Assembly: GCF_900114655.1 (NCBI RefSeq)
Contig: NZ_FOTT01000012.1
Coordinates: forward strand, 1 to 64,000
DNA: 64,000 nucleotides
Source: Candidatus Frackibacter sp. WG13
GTDB lineage: Bacteria > Bacillota > Halanaerobiia > Halobacteroidales > Acetohalobiaceae
Direction: 5' to 3'
Positions 16,463-25,822 of the stretch are shown here, piece after piece. The position numbers were made by a program, and so were the translations under genes. The notes below the pieces were generated by a model. It was not told where the DNA came from. It did no database searches and saw only the letters and a program-made list of their open reading frames with translations. The first letter of the stretch is position 1. Every line of letters begins with the position of its first letter.

Positions 16463-17437
16463 TTGAAAATTTTAGTCTTAACTGATACTCATATTCGCGG
16501 GACTACCCCTCGTAATCGTTTAGATGAATTTCCTACTATGCTAAAAAAGAAATTAATAGAAGTTAAAGATGTTATTGAGAAAAAAGAGATAGATTTTGTT
16601 TTACATGGAGGCGACCTTTTTGACCGTCCTGATACTGCTCCTTCAGTAGTTGGTGATTTTATTCATATATTACGTGACTTTAAGGTGCCTATTTATACTA
16701 TTGCTGGCAATCATGATCTTTATGGTCATAACCCTAGTACATTATCACGAACAATGTTAGGTTTGCTCAATGCTTCAGGTATTATCAATATTCTAGTTCC
16801 TGATGATGAGGAGATAATAGAGTTGAAAGGGGTAAAAGTTCAGTTAAATGGTTCATCATATCATTATGATTTAGATAAATCTAATCGTGTAAGCGATTAT
16901 TTAATTAAGAAACGCACTGATGTTGATTATGCTATTAATATAGTTCATGGTATGTTGCTGCCACGTCCTTTTCCAGTAGACTTAGATTATACATTGCTAG
17001 ACGATATAAAAGACACGGAAGCTGATATCACAATTACCGGACATTATCATACTGGCTTTGGAGTCAAAAGGCTGTCTGAAGATAAATACTGTTTAAATCC
17101 TGGGAGCTTAGTTAGAATCGGCGCTTATGCTAGTGAGTTAAAAAGAAAGCCGCAAGTGGCTATTATTAGTTTAGAAGAAGATATAGATATTTCATTGTAT
17201 AAATTAAAAGTTGCTGAAGCCGGAGAGCAAGTGTTAGACCGGAGTCAGATAGAGTTAAACGAGTATCGACAAAAAAAACTAGCTGGTTTTGTACAGGAGA
17301 TAAAGAGTGCTGGTTCATTCAATTCTTTAGGTTTAAACGATATTTTGAATGAACTAGCTAATAATAAAGATTTAGATAAAGCAATAAAAGATGAAGCAAG
17401 AAGACGCTTGGAGAAGGCAGAAGAGCGATTAGTTTAG
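16463..17437 (+). CDS. SbcD/Mre11-like nuclease
   Basis: A 324-residue metallophosphoesterase of the SbcD/Mre11 kind, with TDTHIRG (7-13), HGGDLFDRPDTAPSV (about 48-62), IAGNHDLYGHN (about 79-89), VHGM, TGHYHTGFG and LNPGSLVRI. The C-terminal 70 residues are helical and charged, as in the ATPase-binding end of Mre11 proteins. It would cut DNA ends as partner of the ATPase encoded directly downstream. The start is TTG 16463, with AAGGAGG upstream. It is the first gene of a four-gene set with spacings of 22, -1 and 12 nt. Confidence 0.85.
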   Translation: MKILVLTDTHIRGTTPRNRLDEFPTMLKKKLIEVKDVIEKKEIDFVLHGGDLFDRPDTAPSVVGDFIHILRDFKVPIYTIAGNHDLYGHNPSTLSRTMLGLLNASGIINILVPDDEEIIELKGVKVQLNGSSYHYDLDKSNRVSDYLIKKRTDVDYAINIVHGMLLPRPFPVDLDYTLLDDIKDTEADITITGHYHTGFGVKRLSEDKYCLNPGSLVRIGAYASELKRKPQVAIISLEEDIDISLYKLKVAEAGEQVLDRSQIELNEYRQKKLAGFVQEIKSAGSFNSLGLNDILNELANNKDLDKAIKDEARRRLEKAEERLV

Positions 17438-17459
17438 ATAGAGAGTTGAGGTGAACGTT

Positions 17460-18917
17460 ATGCAGATAATTAAGGAGATTACTATTGAAAACTTTCAATC
17501 CCATAATCAGACTATTATTGAATTAAGTGATGGATTGAATGTAATTACAGGGCCCTCTGATACCGGAAAATCAGCTATTATTAGAGCTTTAAGATGGGTT
17601 TTATATAATGAGCCATTAGGCGATGAATTTATTCAGGTAGGTACTAATCAGTGTCGTGTAGGTATATTATTAGCAAATGGATATCGAGTTATTAGAGAAC
17701 GGTCTAATAGAGAAAATAGATATGTAGTAATTGATCCTACAGGGGAGAAGGAAATCTATAGTGGATTTGGAACTAAAGTTCCAAAAGATGTAACAGAAGT
17801 TCATCAGATGCCGAAAGTAACTATAGATGATGATATGGAGACGACTTTAAATTTAGATTATCAGTTGGTTGGTCCCTTTTTGCTGAATGACAGTGGTTCT
17901 ACTAAAGCAAAAGTTATTGGTCAATTAACAGGAGTACATATTATTGATGCTGCTATTAAAGATGTGGCTATTGATCTAACACGGGCTAAGAGAAAGAAGA
18001 AACAAGAATTATCCGAGATAGAACGAATTGATGAACAGTTAAAAGAATATCAAGACTTACCAGCCTTAAAGAAAGAAATAAATAAGAAAGAGAAACTTTT
18101 AGGTCAGCTAAAAGAGGTTAACAATAGATTAAATAAATATTATAATCTACAAAGAGGATGGGAAGAGGTTGAAAAAGAGAGAGTTTATTTAAAAGAGGTA
18201 TTAAAGGAATTAAATCAATTAGAAAAGATGGAACGACTCCTTAAAAAAATGAGTAAAAAGAAAGAAAAACTTCTTATTTTAAAGAGGTTATGGAATGATT
18301 GGCAAAAAACCAATGCTAATATAGAGAAATTAGACCAAACGCTAAATAGATTAAGCAATTTAGACAAAGTAGGGAGCTATTATCAAAAGATAGATAGTGT
18401 AGCTGAAAGACGAAAGACTTTAAACAAATTAAAGCAAAGCTTTAATGAGGTTAAAGAAGAAATAATAACTACTCAATCCAAACTTAAAGAGACAACGAAT
18501 TTAGATAAGATTGAAAAGTCATTAAGTGAATTTAGTAAGTATAATAAGAAATATTTACAGCTTAAGAATATACAACAAGAGTGGAAGGTATTAATCACTG
18601 AATTAAATGAGAAGGAAAAAGTTTTAAAGAAATTAAATAATACAGATAGAGTGCAGAACTTAATTCAGCAGATGAAACAGATTAAAGATAGATTAAGAGA
18701 TTTAAAACAAATTAAAGAGGACTATATGGCTAATAAACAGAGTATCAATAAAGGTAGAGAGTATATTGAGACAGTGAAGCGAGATTTAAATAAGAACTTA
18801 AATAGATATGAAAATAAGCTCAAAGAATTAAAGAGGTGTCCGCTCTGCTTTAGCCAAATTGAAGAGGGAGTGTTAGAACGAATAATTGATAATTATCAAT
18901 TAGGGAGGGGTAAATAA
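17460..18917 (+). CDS. SbcC/Rad50-like ATPase, N-terminal half with zinc hook
   Basis: A 485-residue protein containing the front half of an SbcC/Rad50 ATPase: IKEITIENFQSH at the start, Walker A GPSDTGKS (31-38), a globular lobe to about 175, then long heptad coiled coil. It ends just after a zinc-hook CPLC at about 460-463. Signature and Walker B motifs are missing and are found in the gene two positions downstream, so the enzyme looks split at the hook. The start is ATG 17460, with GAGGTGA before it. It follows the SbcD-like gene and probably forms a DNA-end-processing complex with it. A sequencing frameshift is unlikely because each piece has its own ribosome site and start codon. Confidence 0.85.
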   Translation: MQIIKEITIENFQSHNQTIIELSDGLNVITGPSDTGKSAIIRALRWVLYNEPLGDEFIQVGTNQCRVGILLANGYRVIRERSNRENRYVVIDPTGEKEIYSGFGTKVPKDVTEVHQMPKVTIDDDMETTLNLDYQLVGPFLLNDSGSTKAKVIGQLTGVHIIDAAIKDVAIDLTRAKRKKKQELSEIERIDEQLKEYQDLPALKKEINKKEKLLGQLKEVNNRLNKYYNLQRGWEEVEKERVYLKEVLKELNQLEKMERLLKKMSKKKEKLLILKRLWNDWQKTNANIEKLDQTLNRLSNLDKVGSYYQKIDSVAERRKTLNKLKQSFNEVKEEIITTQSKLKETTNLDKIEKSLSEFSKYNKKYLQLKNIQQEWKVLITELNEKEKVLKKLNNTDRVQNLIQQMKQIKDRLRDLKQIKEDYMANKQSINKGREYIETVKRDLNKNLNRYENKLKELKRCPLCFSQIEEGVLERIIDNYQLGRGK

Positions 18918-19171
18918 TGACAGATAAAGACTTTGCGAAAGAGATTAAAGAGTTAAAGGATAACTTAGATGCTGCTAAGACAAAACAATATAAATTTGAA
19001 GCTAGAATGGATGAATTAAAGAAGAAACGAAAGCGATTATTGGAAGAATTAGAATCGTGTGGAGTAAAACCTGAAGAGTTAGAAGAGGAAATTAAGAACT
19101 TAGAAGATAAGTTACAAAAATTAATTAGTGAAGCTAATGAATTGCTTCCTCATGATATTCTTAATGAATAA
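18917..19171 (+). CDS. Small coiled-coil protein of the split SbcC-like set
   Basis: An 84-residue, highly charged protein that is coiled coil for nearly all its length, with one Cys (ESCGVKP) near residue 50. Its ATG overlaps the previous stop by one base (TAATG) and GGGAGGGG precedes it, so translation is coupled. It has no ATPase motif. It may replace part of the coiled-coil arm between the two ATPase halves, or regulate them; this is inferred from position only. Confidence 0.75.
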   Translation: MTDKDFAKEIKELKDNLDAAKTKQYKFEARMDELKKKRKRLLEELESCGVKPEELEEEIKNLEDKLQKLISEANELLPHDILNE

Positions 19172-19183
19172 GGGAGGAATTAG

Positions 19184-19846
19184 ATGCAAGTTAATAATGT
19201 AATAAGCAAGTTAGATAGGAACTTAATTAAACAGAAAGAAGAATACAATATTCGTAAAGGTGAGCGGAATCGATTATTAACTGATAAAGAGGAGCGAGAG
19301 AAAGAGATTAAAGAGCTTAAAGATGATATAGATATATTTGAGCAGACAAGAATTTTACTAAAAGAAGCTTCAGAATATGCTAGAGAGCAGGCTAAGCAAC
19401 AGATAGTGAGCTTAGTTACTAAAGCATTACAATTCGTATTTGGTCCAGAATTTAGTTTTGAAATAGAGATTGAAGAAAAGAGAGGTCGTCCTCATGTTGA
19501 ATTTTATGTAGTTTCTGATTATGGTGACCGTAGGTTAAAGAATAAACCTCAGACTGCAAGAGGGGGAGGGGTAGTGGACGTAGTTTCTTTGGCATTAAGG
19601 GTGGCAATCTTGGAATCGTATAATCCTAAAGTGGCTGGTCCTTTGGTGTTGGATGAGCCAGCTAAACATGTTAGTGCAGATTATATTGTTAATGTAGCTC
19701 AGTTTTTGAAGCATATTAACCAAATTTTTTCTCGCCAAGTAATTATAGTTACTCATGAGAACCATCTTAGTGAAATAGGGGATAAAGCATTTCGGGTAAA
19801 AGCAGAAGAAGGGGTTAGTAATGTAACAACTGATTTTCAAGCTTGA
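19184..19846 (+). CDS. SbcC/Rad50-like ATPase, C-terminal half
   Basis: A 220-residue protein with about 60 residues of coiled coil, then the back half of an ABC-type ATPase head: signature region TARGGGVVDVVSLALRVA (ARGGG at 125-129 in place of the usual LSGGE), Walker B PLVLDEP (153-159) and the H-loop His191 in VIIVTHE. It can only form an active site with the Walker A half encoded upstream. The coiled coil is much shorter than that of the N-terminal half, so the arms cannot match along their full length without another partner. GGGAGG precedes the ATG. Confidence 0.85.
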   Translation: MQVNNVISKLDRNLIKQKEEYNIRKGERNRLLTDKEEREKEIKELKDDIDIFEQTRILLKEASEYAREQAKQQIVSLVTKALQFVFGPEFSFEIEIEEKRGRPHVEFYVVSDYGDRRLKNKPQTARGGGVVDVVSLALRVAILESYNPKVAGPLVLDEPAKHVSADYIVNVAQFLKHINQIFSRQVIIVTHENHLSEIGDKAFRVKAEEGVSNVTTDFQA

Positions 19847-19871
19847 CATACCTTTTGGAAAAGTATACAAT
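19843..19871 (+). promoter_or_regulatory. rny promoter
   Basis: Consensus -35 TTGACA (19843-19848), 17-nt spacer and -10 TACAAT (19866-19871), beginning inside the last codons of the preceding ATPase gene. The leader holds a small AT-only hairpin (CATAAA/TTTATG, 19892-19906) followed by six T residues. This might be a weak attenuator, but I do not call it separately. Confidence 0.88.
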
Positions 19872-19956
19872 GAAAAAGAGCGTCCTCTCAGCATAAAAAA
19901 TTTATGTTTTTTGATAGAAAATAAGTACAATTTAATATGGAGGTGAATTTATATTT

Positions 19957-21492
19957 ATGGTGCAAACATTAATTCTAGTAATAGTTGCTTTAGTAGTTGG
20001 CGCAGGTGTAGGTTATCTAATTAGACGCCATATTGCTGAAGGCAAGATTGAATCTGCTGAAAAACGTGCAGAAAAAATTATAGATGATGCACATCGTGAA
20101 GCAGATTCTAAGAAAAGAGAAGTACTCTTAGAAGCTAAAGAGAAGGCTCACGAGATAAAAGAAGAAGTAGAAAATGAATGTCGTGAACGCCGTAATGAGC
20201 TACAACGTTTAGAGGGAAGGCTAGTTAAGAAAGAAGAAACTTTAGAATCGAAAATGGATAATGTTGAAAGAAAAGAAAAAGTTTTAAAGCAGAAAGCAAA
20301 GAAAGTCGAAGAAAAGAAAGAAGAGATTGATGAGTTACATCAAAAGCATGTTCAGCGGTTAGAGAAGTTATCAGGTTTAACTACTGAAGAGGCAAAAGAT
20401 ATCTTATTAAAGAGAATAGAAGATGAAGTCGAACATGAGTCAGCAAGAATGATTAAGGAGGTAGAAAGTCAAGCTCGTGAAGAAGCTGATAAACGAGCTA
20501 GAGAGATTGTATCTACTGCGATTCAAAGATGTGCAGCTGATCATGTAGCTGAGACGACGGTTTCTGTTGTTTCATTACCTAGCGATGAGATGAAAGGACG
20601 TATTATTGGAAGAGAAGGGCGTAATATTAGAGCTTTAGAGAATTTAACAGGTATTGATTTAATTATTGATGATACTCCAGAGGCAGTAATTCTTTCTGGT
20701 TTTGATCCGATTCGTCGTGAAATTGCACGAATAGCTTTAGAAAAGTTAATAGTTGACGGAAGAATCCATCCGGCTCGTATAGAAGAAATGGTTGAGAAAG
20801 CAGAAGAAGAGATAGATTCAAGAATCTATGAAGTAGGTGAACAAGCTACTTTTGATACAGGAGTACATGGGCTAGATAGTGAAATTATTAAGTTATTAGG
20901 TAGGCTTAAATATCGGACAAGCTATGGTCAAAATGTATTGCAACACTCAATTGAAGTATCTCACTTAGCTGGTGTTATGGCTTCTGAATTAGGAGTGGAT
21001 GTTAACTTAGCTAAGCGAGCAGGTCTTTTGCATGACTTAGGAAAAGCAGTTGATCATGATGTTGAAGGACCTCATGTTAAGATTGGGGCTGACTTGGCTA
21101 AAAAATATGGTGAATCAGACAAGATAATTCATGCTATTGCTGCTCACCATGGTGATATAGAAGCAGAATCAGTAGAAGCTGTATTAGTGGCGGCTGCTGA
21201 TGCAGTATCTGCTGCTAGACCTGGAGCAAGACGTGAGACATTAGAATCATACATTAAACGTCTTGAAAGCTTAGAAAAGATTGCTGATTCATTCAATGGA
21301 GTAGAAAATGCTTATGCTATTCAAGCAGGGCGTGAAGTGAGAATTATGGTTCATCCAGATCACGTTTCTGATAATAAATCTGCTAAATTAGCTTATGATG
21401 TTTCTCAGCAGATTGAGGATGAGCTAGAATATCCAGGCCAGATTAAAGTGACAGTCATTAGAGAGACCAGAGCAGTTGATTATGCAAAATAA
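19957..21492 (+). CDS. rny: Ribonuclease Y
   Basis: A 511-residue RNase Y of normal length. It has an N-terminal membrane helix (about 3-22), a long charged coiled coil to about 195, a KH domain ([22 protein letters not shown]) and an HD domain with [10 protein letters not shown] and LLHDLGKA (metal-binding His-Asp). It is the membrane-bound endonuclease that starts mRNA decay in many Firmicutes. It has its own promoter. The ribosome site GGAGGTGA is 10 nt from the ATG, and a terminator follows. rny and ymdB are close neighbours in many Firmicutes, as here. Confidence 0.97.
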   Translation: MVQTLILVIVALVVGAGVGYLIRRHIAEGKIESAEKRAEKIIDDAHREADSKKREVLLEAKEKAHEIKEEVENECRERRNELQRLEGRLVKKEETLESKMDNVERKEKVLKQKAKKVEEKKEEIDELHQKHVQRLEKLSGLTTEEAKDILLKRIEDEVEHESARMIKEVESQAREEADKRAREIVSTAIQRCAADHVAETTVSVVSLPSDEMKGRIIGREGRNIRALENLTGIDLIIDDTPEAVILSGFDPIRREIARIALEKLIVDGRIHPARIEEMVEKAEEEIDSRIYEVGEQATFDTGVHGLDSEIIKLLGRLKYRTSYGQNVLQHSIEVSHLAGVMASELGVDVNLAKRAGLLHDLGKAVDHDVEGPHVKIGADLAKKYGESDKIIHAIAAHHGDIEAESVEAVLVAAADAVSAARPGARRETLESYIKRLESLEKIADSFNGVENAYAIQAGREVRIMVHPDHVSDNKSAKLAYDVSQQIEDELEYPGQIKVTVIRETRAVDYAK

Positions 21493-21520
21493 TATACAAT
21501 TTATAAGTTAGTTATTTTTG

Positions 21521-21552
21521 AACGCTCTAATCTATTAGATTAGGGCGTTTTT
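21521..21552 (+). terminator. rny terminator
   Basis: A 13-bp stem AACGCTCTAATCT/AGATTAGGGCGTT with a 3-nt loop, followed by a T run. Confidence 0.92.
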
Positions 21553-21699
21553 TCTATTTGTAATATTTAACTTTATTGAATAGGCAGGATTTCAATGAAT
21601 TAATCTAGAAGATAATGATTTAATAGAGAGTTAAAGATTAATTAGGATAAGAAGTGTAGGTTTTTATTTATAAAATTTTTAGGGATGGTGAAAAATAAA

Positions 21700-22236
21700 A
21701 TGGAGCCTGTAGCTAAAAAATATAGCAATCAATCCGAGAGCATGGAATTAATTATTTCAATTTTAATTAGATATCCACAGATTAATAAAGTTAATATTGA
21801 TCCAGAAAATAAGGAATTATCATTTACTTTCTTAGTTGATTCTAAATTAGAAAAGAATCGGATTGAACAGTTTACAACTAAATTAAAGAAGAGTTTGGAA
21901 CTGTTTAATCGGTTGGCAAAAATAGAACCAAGTCATCTTAAGGTTGACTTTGATGATTATGAAGTTTTAACTAAGGTTAAGGTGATTACTAGCTTATTAA
22001 GTTTAACTAAAGATAAACTTTCTTTTTTTATTCAATTTTTTCAGTCTGAATTTAGTAATGACTTATTAGTTGAAAGTATTGAACCATTACCAGAAGATGC
22101 TTTAACAGAACAAGAAGAGACTATCAATAGTCTCTTAATAAAATTGGACCATAAAAGAATGCAGCAGTCACTAACTGGTTTTAGAGATGGTGATAAAGTT
22201 CTAGTATTTGATAAAGCAATTAAATCTGTTAGCTAA
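21700..22236 (+). CDS. Hypothetical protein between rny and ymdB
   Basis: I do not recognise this 178-residue protein. It has no signal peptide, membrane segment or Cys cluster. The N-terminal part alternates short helices and strands (LIISILIRYPQINKVNID, ELSFTFLV). The C-terminal part is helical and acidic and ends in a basic stretch. The ATG at 21700 has GGTG 9 nt upstream; an in-frame ATG at 21685 is possible but has a poor ribosome site. It is followed by ymdB after 73 nt and may share a transcript with it. Confidence 0.65.
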   Translation: MEPVAKKYSNQSESMELIISILIRYPQINKVNIDPENKELSFTFLVDSKLEKNRIEQFTTKLKKSLELFNRLAKIEPSHLKVDFDDYEVLTKVKVITSLLSLTKDKLSFFIQFFQSEFSNDLLVESIEPLPEDALTEQEETINSLLIKLDHKRMQQSLTGFRDGDKVLVFDKAIKSVS

Positions 22237-22309
22237 ATCTATAATTAATTATACAAAATCCTTAATAGATAGCTTTTGTATCTAAGTGTAGTTAGGAAGG
22301 AGAATTAGA

Positions 22310-23089
22310 ATGAAGGTCTTAGTGATTGGAGATATAGTTGGAAGGGCAGGAAGAAGAGCCGTTAGAGAACTATTACCTAATATTAAACAGGAAGAAGAGA
22401 TTGATTTTATAATAGCTAACGGTGAAAATGCTGCTGGTGGATTTGGACTTACGGAAAAAGTAGCACAGGAACTTTATGATTATGGTGTTGATGTTTTGAC
22501 AATGGGGAACCATACTTGGGATAACAAAGAGATCTTCAATTTTATTGATGATGATCAGAGGTTAATTCGGCCTTATAATTATCCTCCTGGAACGCCTGGA
22601 AGAGGATATGGAATTTATAAGTTAGAGTCTGGGGGTACAATAGCTGTAATTAATCTACTAGGGAGAATTTTTTTAGATGGTGTTGATTGTCCATTCCGGA
22701 GTTTAGAAGAGTTATTAGATGAGATAGAAGCAGATTTAATTTTGGTCGATTTCCATGCTGAAGCCACCTCAGAAAAAGTAGGCTTAGGTAGATATTTTGA
22801 TGGACAGGTAGCAGCGGTTTTTGGGACTCATACCCATGTCCAGACAGCCGATGAAAGAGTGTTAACTAGTGGGACAGCATATATAACCGATTTAGGCTTA
22901 ACTGGTGGGATAGAATCAATTTTAGGAATGAAAGAAGAGGATGTATTAAAGAAGATGGTCACAAAACTTCCTCAACGATTTTCAGCAGCTACCGGAGATA
23001 CTCAACTTTGTGGTGCAATTATTGAGTTGGATTTGAAGAATAAATTAGCTAATTCTATTACTAGGATTAGACGAGAACATTATAATTAA
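22310..23089 (+). CDS. ymdB: YmdB-family cyclic-nucleotide phosphodiesterase
   Basis: A 259-residue metallophosphoesterase of the YmdB/TIGR00282 family. Its motifs are GDIVGRAGRRAV (7-18), NGENAAGGFG, GNHTWDNKEIF, DFHAEATSEK and GTHTHVQTADERV, which carry the metal ligands. YmdB of Bacillus subtilis hydrolyses 2',3'-cyclic mononucleotides and affects biofilm and sporulation decisions. Genes of this family commonly follow rny, as here. AAGGAGAA precedes the ATG. Confidence 0.94.
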   Translation: MKVLVIGDIVGRAGRRAVRELLPNIKQEEEIDFIIANGENAAGGFGLTEKVAQELYDYGVDVLTMGNHTWDNKEIFNFIDDDQRLIRPYNYPPGTPGRGYGIYKLESGGTIAVINLLGRIFLDGVDCPFRSLEELLDEIEADLILVDFHAEATSEKVGLGRYFDGQVAAVFGTHTHVQTADERVLTSGTAYITDLGLTGGIESILGMKEEDVLKKMVTKLPQRFSAATGDTQLCGAIIELDLKNKLANSITRIRREHYN

Positions 23090-23222
23090 ATTAAGCTGCT
23101 TCCTCTTTAGTTAGAAAAGTCTGAAATTTTTTTAAAAAAGAAGGAATTTTTTTCTAGGTGTCTAAATAATATTATAGTAAAGCAAAGGTATTTTTAACAA
23201 AAAGAGGAGGTATTTAATTAAC

Positions 23223-23483
23223 ATGGAAGTACTAAAGGTATCATCTAGTTCCAGTCCAAATTCAGTAGCTGGTGCATTAGCTGGGGTTTTAAGAGAAAGG
23301 GGAGGTGCTGAACTCCAAGCTATAGGAGCAGGAGCAATTAATCAAGGAATTAAGGCAGTAGCAATTGCCAGAGGCTTTGTAGCACCGAGTGGTATGGATC
23401 TAATCTGTATTCCAGCCTTTACTGATATTGAGATTGATGGTGAGGAGCGAACAGCTATTAAGTTAATTGTGGAGCCGCGGTAA
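23223..23483 (+). CDS. spoVS: Stage V sporulation protein S
   Basis: An 86-residue, very conserved Alba-like small protein starting MEVLKVSSSSSPNSVAGALAG and containing AIGAGAINQGIKAVAIARG. Its length is typical. In Bacillus it is needed for spore coat assembly and septation control; it is thought to bind nucleic acid. It is monocistronic with a good terminator, and AGAGGAGG lies upstream. Homologues also occur in some non-spore-formers, but the neighbouring spmA/spmB support sporulation here. Confidence 0.97.
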   Translation: MEVLKVSSSSSPNSVAGALAGVLRERGGAELQAIGAGAINQGIKAVAIARGFVAPSGMDLICIPAFTDIEIDGEERTAIKLIVEPR

Positions 23484-23505
23484 ATTTAATAAATTTAAAC
23501 TTTTG

Positions 23506-23540
23506 CCTACCTATTCAAATGTTGAATAGGTAGGTCTTTT
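23506..23540 (+). terminator. spoVS terminator
   Basis: A perfect 13-bp stem CCTACCTATTCAA/TTGAATAGGTAGG with loop ATG, followed by TCTTTT. Confidence 0.93.
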
Positions 23541-23596
23541 AGGTGCATATAACTTCTCATTCTTAGCATATGATTAATTAAGGAGGAGAAGTAAAG

Positions 23597-24175
23597 ATGA
23601 TAAATCATATTTGGTTTGGATTAATTTTAATTGGAGTTATAACGGGAATGTTTACCGGAAATATGGACCAGGTTTCAGAAGCAGTCTTAAAGTCAGCTGA
23701 AGATGGAGCTATGATTCTAATTAAGTTAATAGGTCCAATGTCATTATGGTTGGGTATTATGAAGTTAGCTGAAGAATCAAATTTTACCGACTTAATATCT
23801 CGGGTTATTAGACCAATAACTACACGTTTATTCCCAGAAATCCCCCCCAATCATCCAGCATTAGGCGCAATTATGTTAAATATAAGTGCAAATATATTAG
23901 GTCTAGGAAATTCTGCTACGCCACTAGGGATTAATGCCATGCAGAAATTACAAACTTTAAATCCTGACTCCCAAAGGGCTACAAATTCAATGTGTACCTT
24001 TCTAGTAATAAATACTTCTAGTGTGACATTAATTCCAGCAACGATTATTAGCCTACGTTCTGCTGCTGGTTCTAGTGCTCCAATGGAGATTATAGGTACT
24101 ACTCTTTTTGCTACTACTTGTTCTACTATTGCCGGAATAATAGCAGATAGAATTTTGCGAAAAATTTGGTCTTAA
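23597..24175 (+). CDS. spmA: Spore maturation protein A
   Basis: A 192-residue membrane protein of the nucleoside-recognition (Gate) family. It contains GDAM-type EDGAMILIKLIGPMSLWLGIMKLAEES and NISANILGLGNSATPLGINAMQ, which are diagnostic of SpmA. SpmA and SpmB are needed for spore core dehydration in Bacillus. AAGGAGGAG precedes the ATG. spmB follows 12 nt later, so they form an operon. Confidence 0.95.
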   Translation: MINHIWFGLILIGVITGMFTGNMDQVSEAVLKSAEDGAMILIKLIGPMSLWLGIMKLAEESNFTDLISRVIRPITTRLFPEIPPNHPALGAIMLNISANILGLGNSATPLGINAMQKLQTLNPDSQRATNSMCTFLVINTSSVTLIPATIISLRSAAGSSAPMEIIGTTLFATTCSTIAGIIADRILRKIWS

Positions 24176-24187
24176 GGAGGCAGAGAG

Positions 24188-24718
24188 ATGGCTTTATATT
24201 TAAAGTATTTATCTGAATGGGCGATTCCGGTAATAGTTTTAACTATTGTTGCTTATGCTTATTTCAAGCAGGTTAAGGTTTATGAGGTATTTACTGAAGG
24301 CGCTGTAGAGGGAGTTACTACAGTGGTTAAGATAATTCCTTATTTGATAGCAATGTTAATGGCAATCAGTATCTTTAGGGCATCGGGGGCTTTAGATATC
24401 TTATTAAATATATTACAGCCTGTATTACAGTTTTTTGGGATTCCTAAAGAGATTGTTCCTTTAGGTTTAGTTAGACCACTTTCAGGGACCGGTTCATTAG
24501 GTATAGTAACTGAATTAATCCAGCAATATGGACCAGATTCGTTTATTGGTCGTTTAGCTTCTACACTTCAAGGAAGCACAGAGACTACTTTTTACATAGT
24601 AGCTGTTTATTTTGGAGCAGTTGGAATTAGAAATACTAGATATGCGATTGTAGCTGGTTTAATAGCAGATTTAGTAGGGTTTTTAGCAGCTATTTATATT
24701 ACAAGAATGGTATTCTAA
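24188..24718 (+). CDS. spmB: Spore maturation protein B
   Basis: A 176-residue membrane protein, second partner of SpmA. It has the Gate-type FTEGAVEGVTTVVKIIPYLIAMLMAI, RPLSGTGSLGIVTELI and GSTETTFYIVAVYFGAVGI. AAGGAGGCAGAG precedes the ATG, close to the end of spmA. It probably sits in the forespore membrane with SpmA. Confidence 0.95.
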   Translation: MALYLKYLSEWAIPVIVLTIVAYAYFKQVKVYEVFTEGAVEGVTTVVKIIPYLIAMLMAISIFRASGALDILLNILQPVLQFFGIPKEIVPLGLVRPLSGTGSLGIVTELIQQYGPDSFIGRLASTLQGSTETTFYIVAVYFGAVGIRNTRYAIVAGLIADLVGFLAAIYITRMVF

Positions 24719-24850
24719 ATTTCAAATAATTTCATATTAGATAAGAAATTATATTGGACAAGTTTAAAAATAAATTTGATATTTTAGCTAATAATCTTTA
24801 TAATAGTATATGGGTGTGAAAAATGTAGCAAAGTGAAGGTGGAGACTATA

Positions 24851-25696
24851 ATGATGAATGTTGACTTACATTTACACACTACTGCTTCTGATGGTAGTTT
24901 TACTCCTACTAAAGTAGTAGATAAGGCAGTTGAGCTAGGTCTTAAGACAATTGCTATCACAGACCATGATACTATTGGAGGAATAGAAGAAGCACAGTTA
25001 GCGGCAGTAGATAAAAATTTAGAAGTAATTCCAGGAATCGAATTAAATACTGATATATCTGATGCAGAAGTGCATATTTTAGGTTATTATATAAATACCA
25101 ATGATTTAAAGTTAACAGATACTTTAAGTAAATTAAGAAATAGCAGATATAATAGAGCACAAAGAATGGTAAAAAAATTAAATCAGTTAGGGATTGACAT
25201 TACTTTTAAGCGTGTCTGTCAGTTAGCAGGAGAAGGAAGCTTAGGACGAGTTCATATTGCTCAGGCTATAATAGAATCTGGTTATGTTAAAGAAATTAGT
25301 CAGGCGTTTGACCGTTATATTGGGAAAGGGTCTCCAGCCTATATTAATAGATATAAGTTGACCCCAGTAGAAGCGGTTAAGTTGGTTAAAAGGGCAGGAG
25401 GTGTACCAGTTTTAGCTCATCCCGCTTTAGCTAAGCGTGATTATTTAATACCTGAATTAGTTAATGCAGGTTTGCAGGGTTTAGAGGTTTATCATTCTGA
25501 ACATGATGAAGATGATGTGCAGCATTACGCTGCTTTAGCTGAGGAGTACGAATTGATTAAAACTGGAGGTTCTGACTGTCATGGGCCGAATAAAGGTAGG
25601 ACTTTAATTGGGACCGTTGATGTACCATCTTCAGTGGTCTTTAAATTGAAAGAGAGCACTTTAGATTTAGTTAGTCTTAATTCTATGAGTAGTTAG
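24851..25696 (+). CDS. PHP-domain phosphoesterase (TrpH/YciV type)
   Basis: A protein of about 281 residues with a full PHP domain: VDLHLHTTASDG, AITDHDTIGGI, VIPGIELN, HILGYY, HPAL, GLEVYHSEHD and GGSDCHG supply the metal-binding His/Asp/Glu set. Relatives hydrolyse 3',5'-nucleoside bisphosphates (RNase AM-like activity) in other bacteria. GGTGGAG precedes ATGATG, so the start is 24851 or 24854. A histidinol phosphatase role is less likely, because the domain order and length fit the TrpH group better. Confidence 0.87.
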   Translation: MMNVDLHLHTTASDGSFTPTKVVDKAVELGLKTIAITDHDTIGGIEEAQLAAVDKNLEVIPGIELNTDISDAEVHILGYYINTNDLKLTDTLSKLRNSRYNRAQRMVKKLNQLGIDITFKRVCQLAGEGSLGRVHIAQAIIESGYVKEISQAFDRYIGKGSPAYINRYKLTPVEAVKLVKRAGGVPVLAHPALAKRDYLIPELVNAGLQGLEVYHSEHDEDDVQHYAALAEEYELIKTGGSDCHGPNKGRTLIGTVDVPSSVVFKLKESTLDLVSLNSMSS

Positions 25697-25822
25697 TTTG
25701 TAATTAATTAGGTGTTACAAATTAATTATGTAAGAGTCTTAATTAATTTTTAATCTATAAAAGAGGGTATTATATTAAGGGATAGTAAAGGGCACTAAAT
25801 TAAATTACAAAGGAGAGATAAG

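Noticed and set aside
23141-23170. Possible SigH promoter (AAGGAATTT...) before spoVS
   Set aside because: The -35-like element is fair, but the matching -10 lacks GAAT (TCTAAAT instead), so I did not call it.
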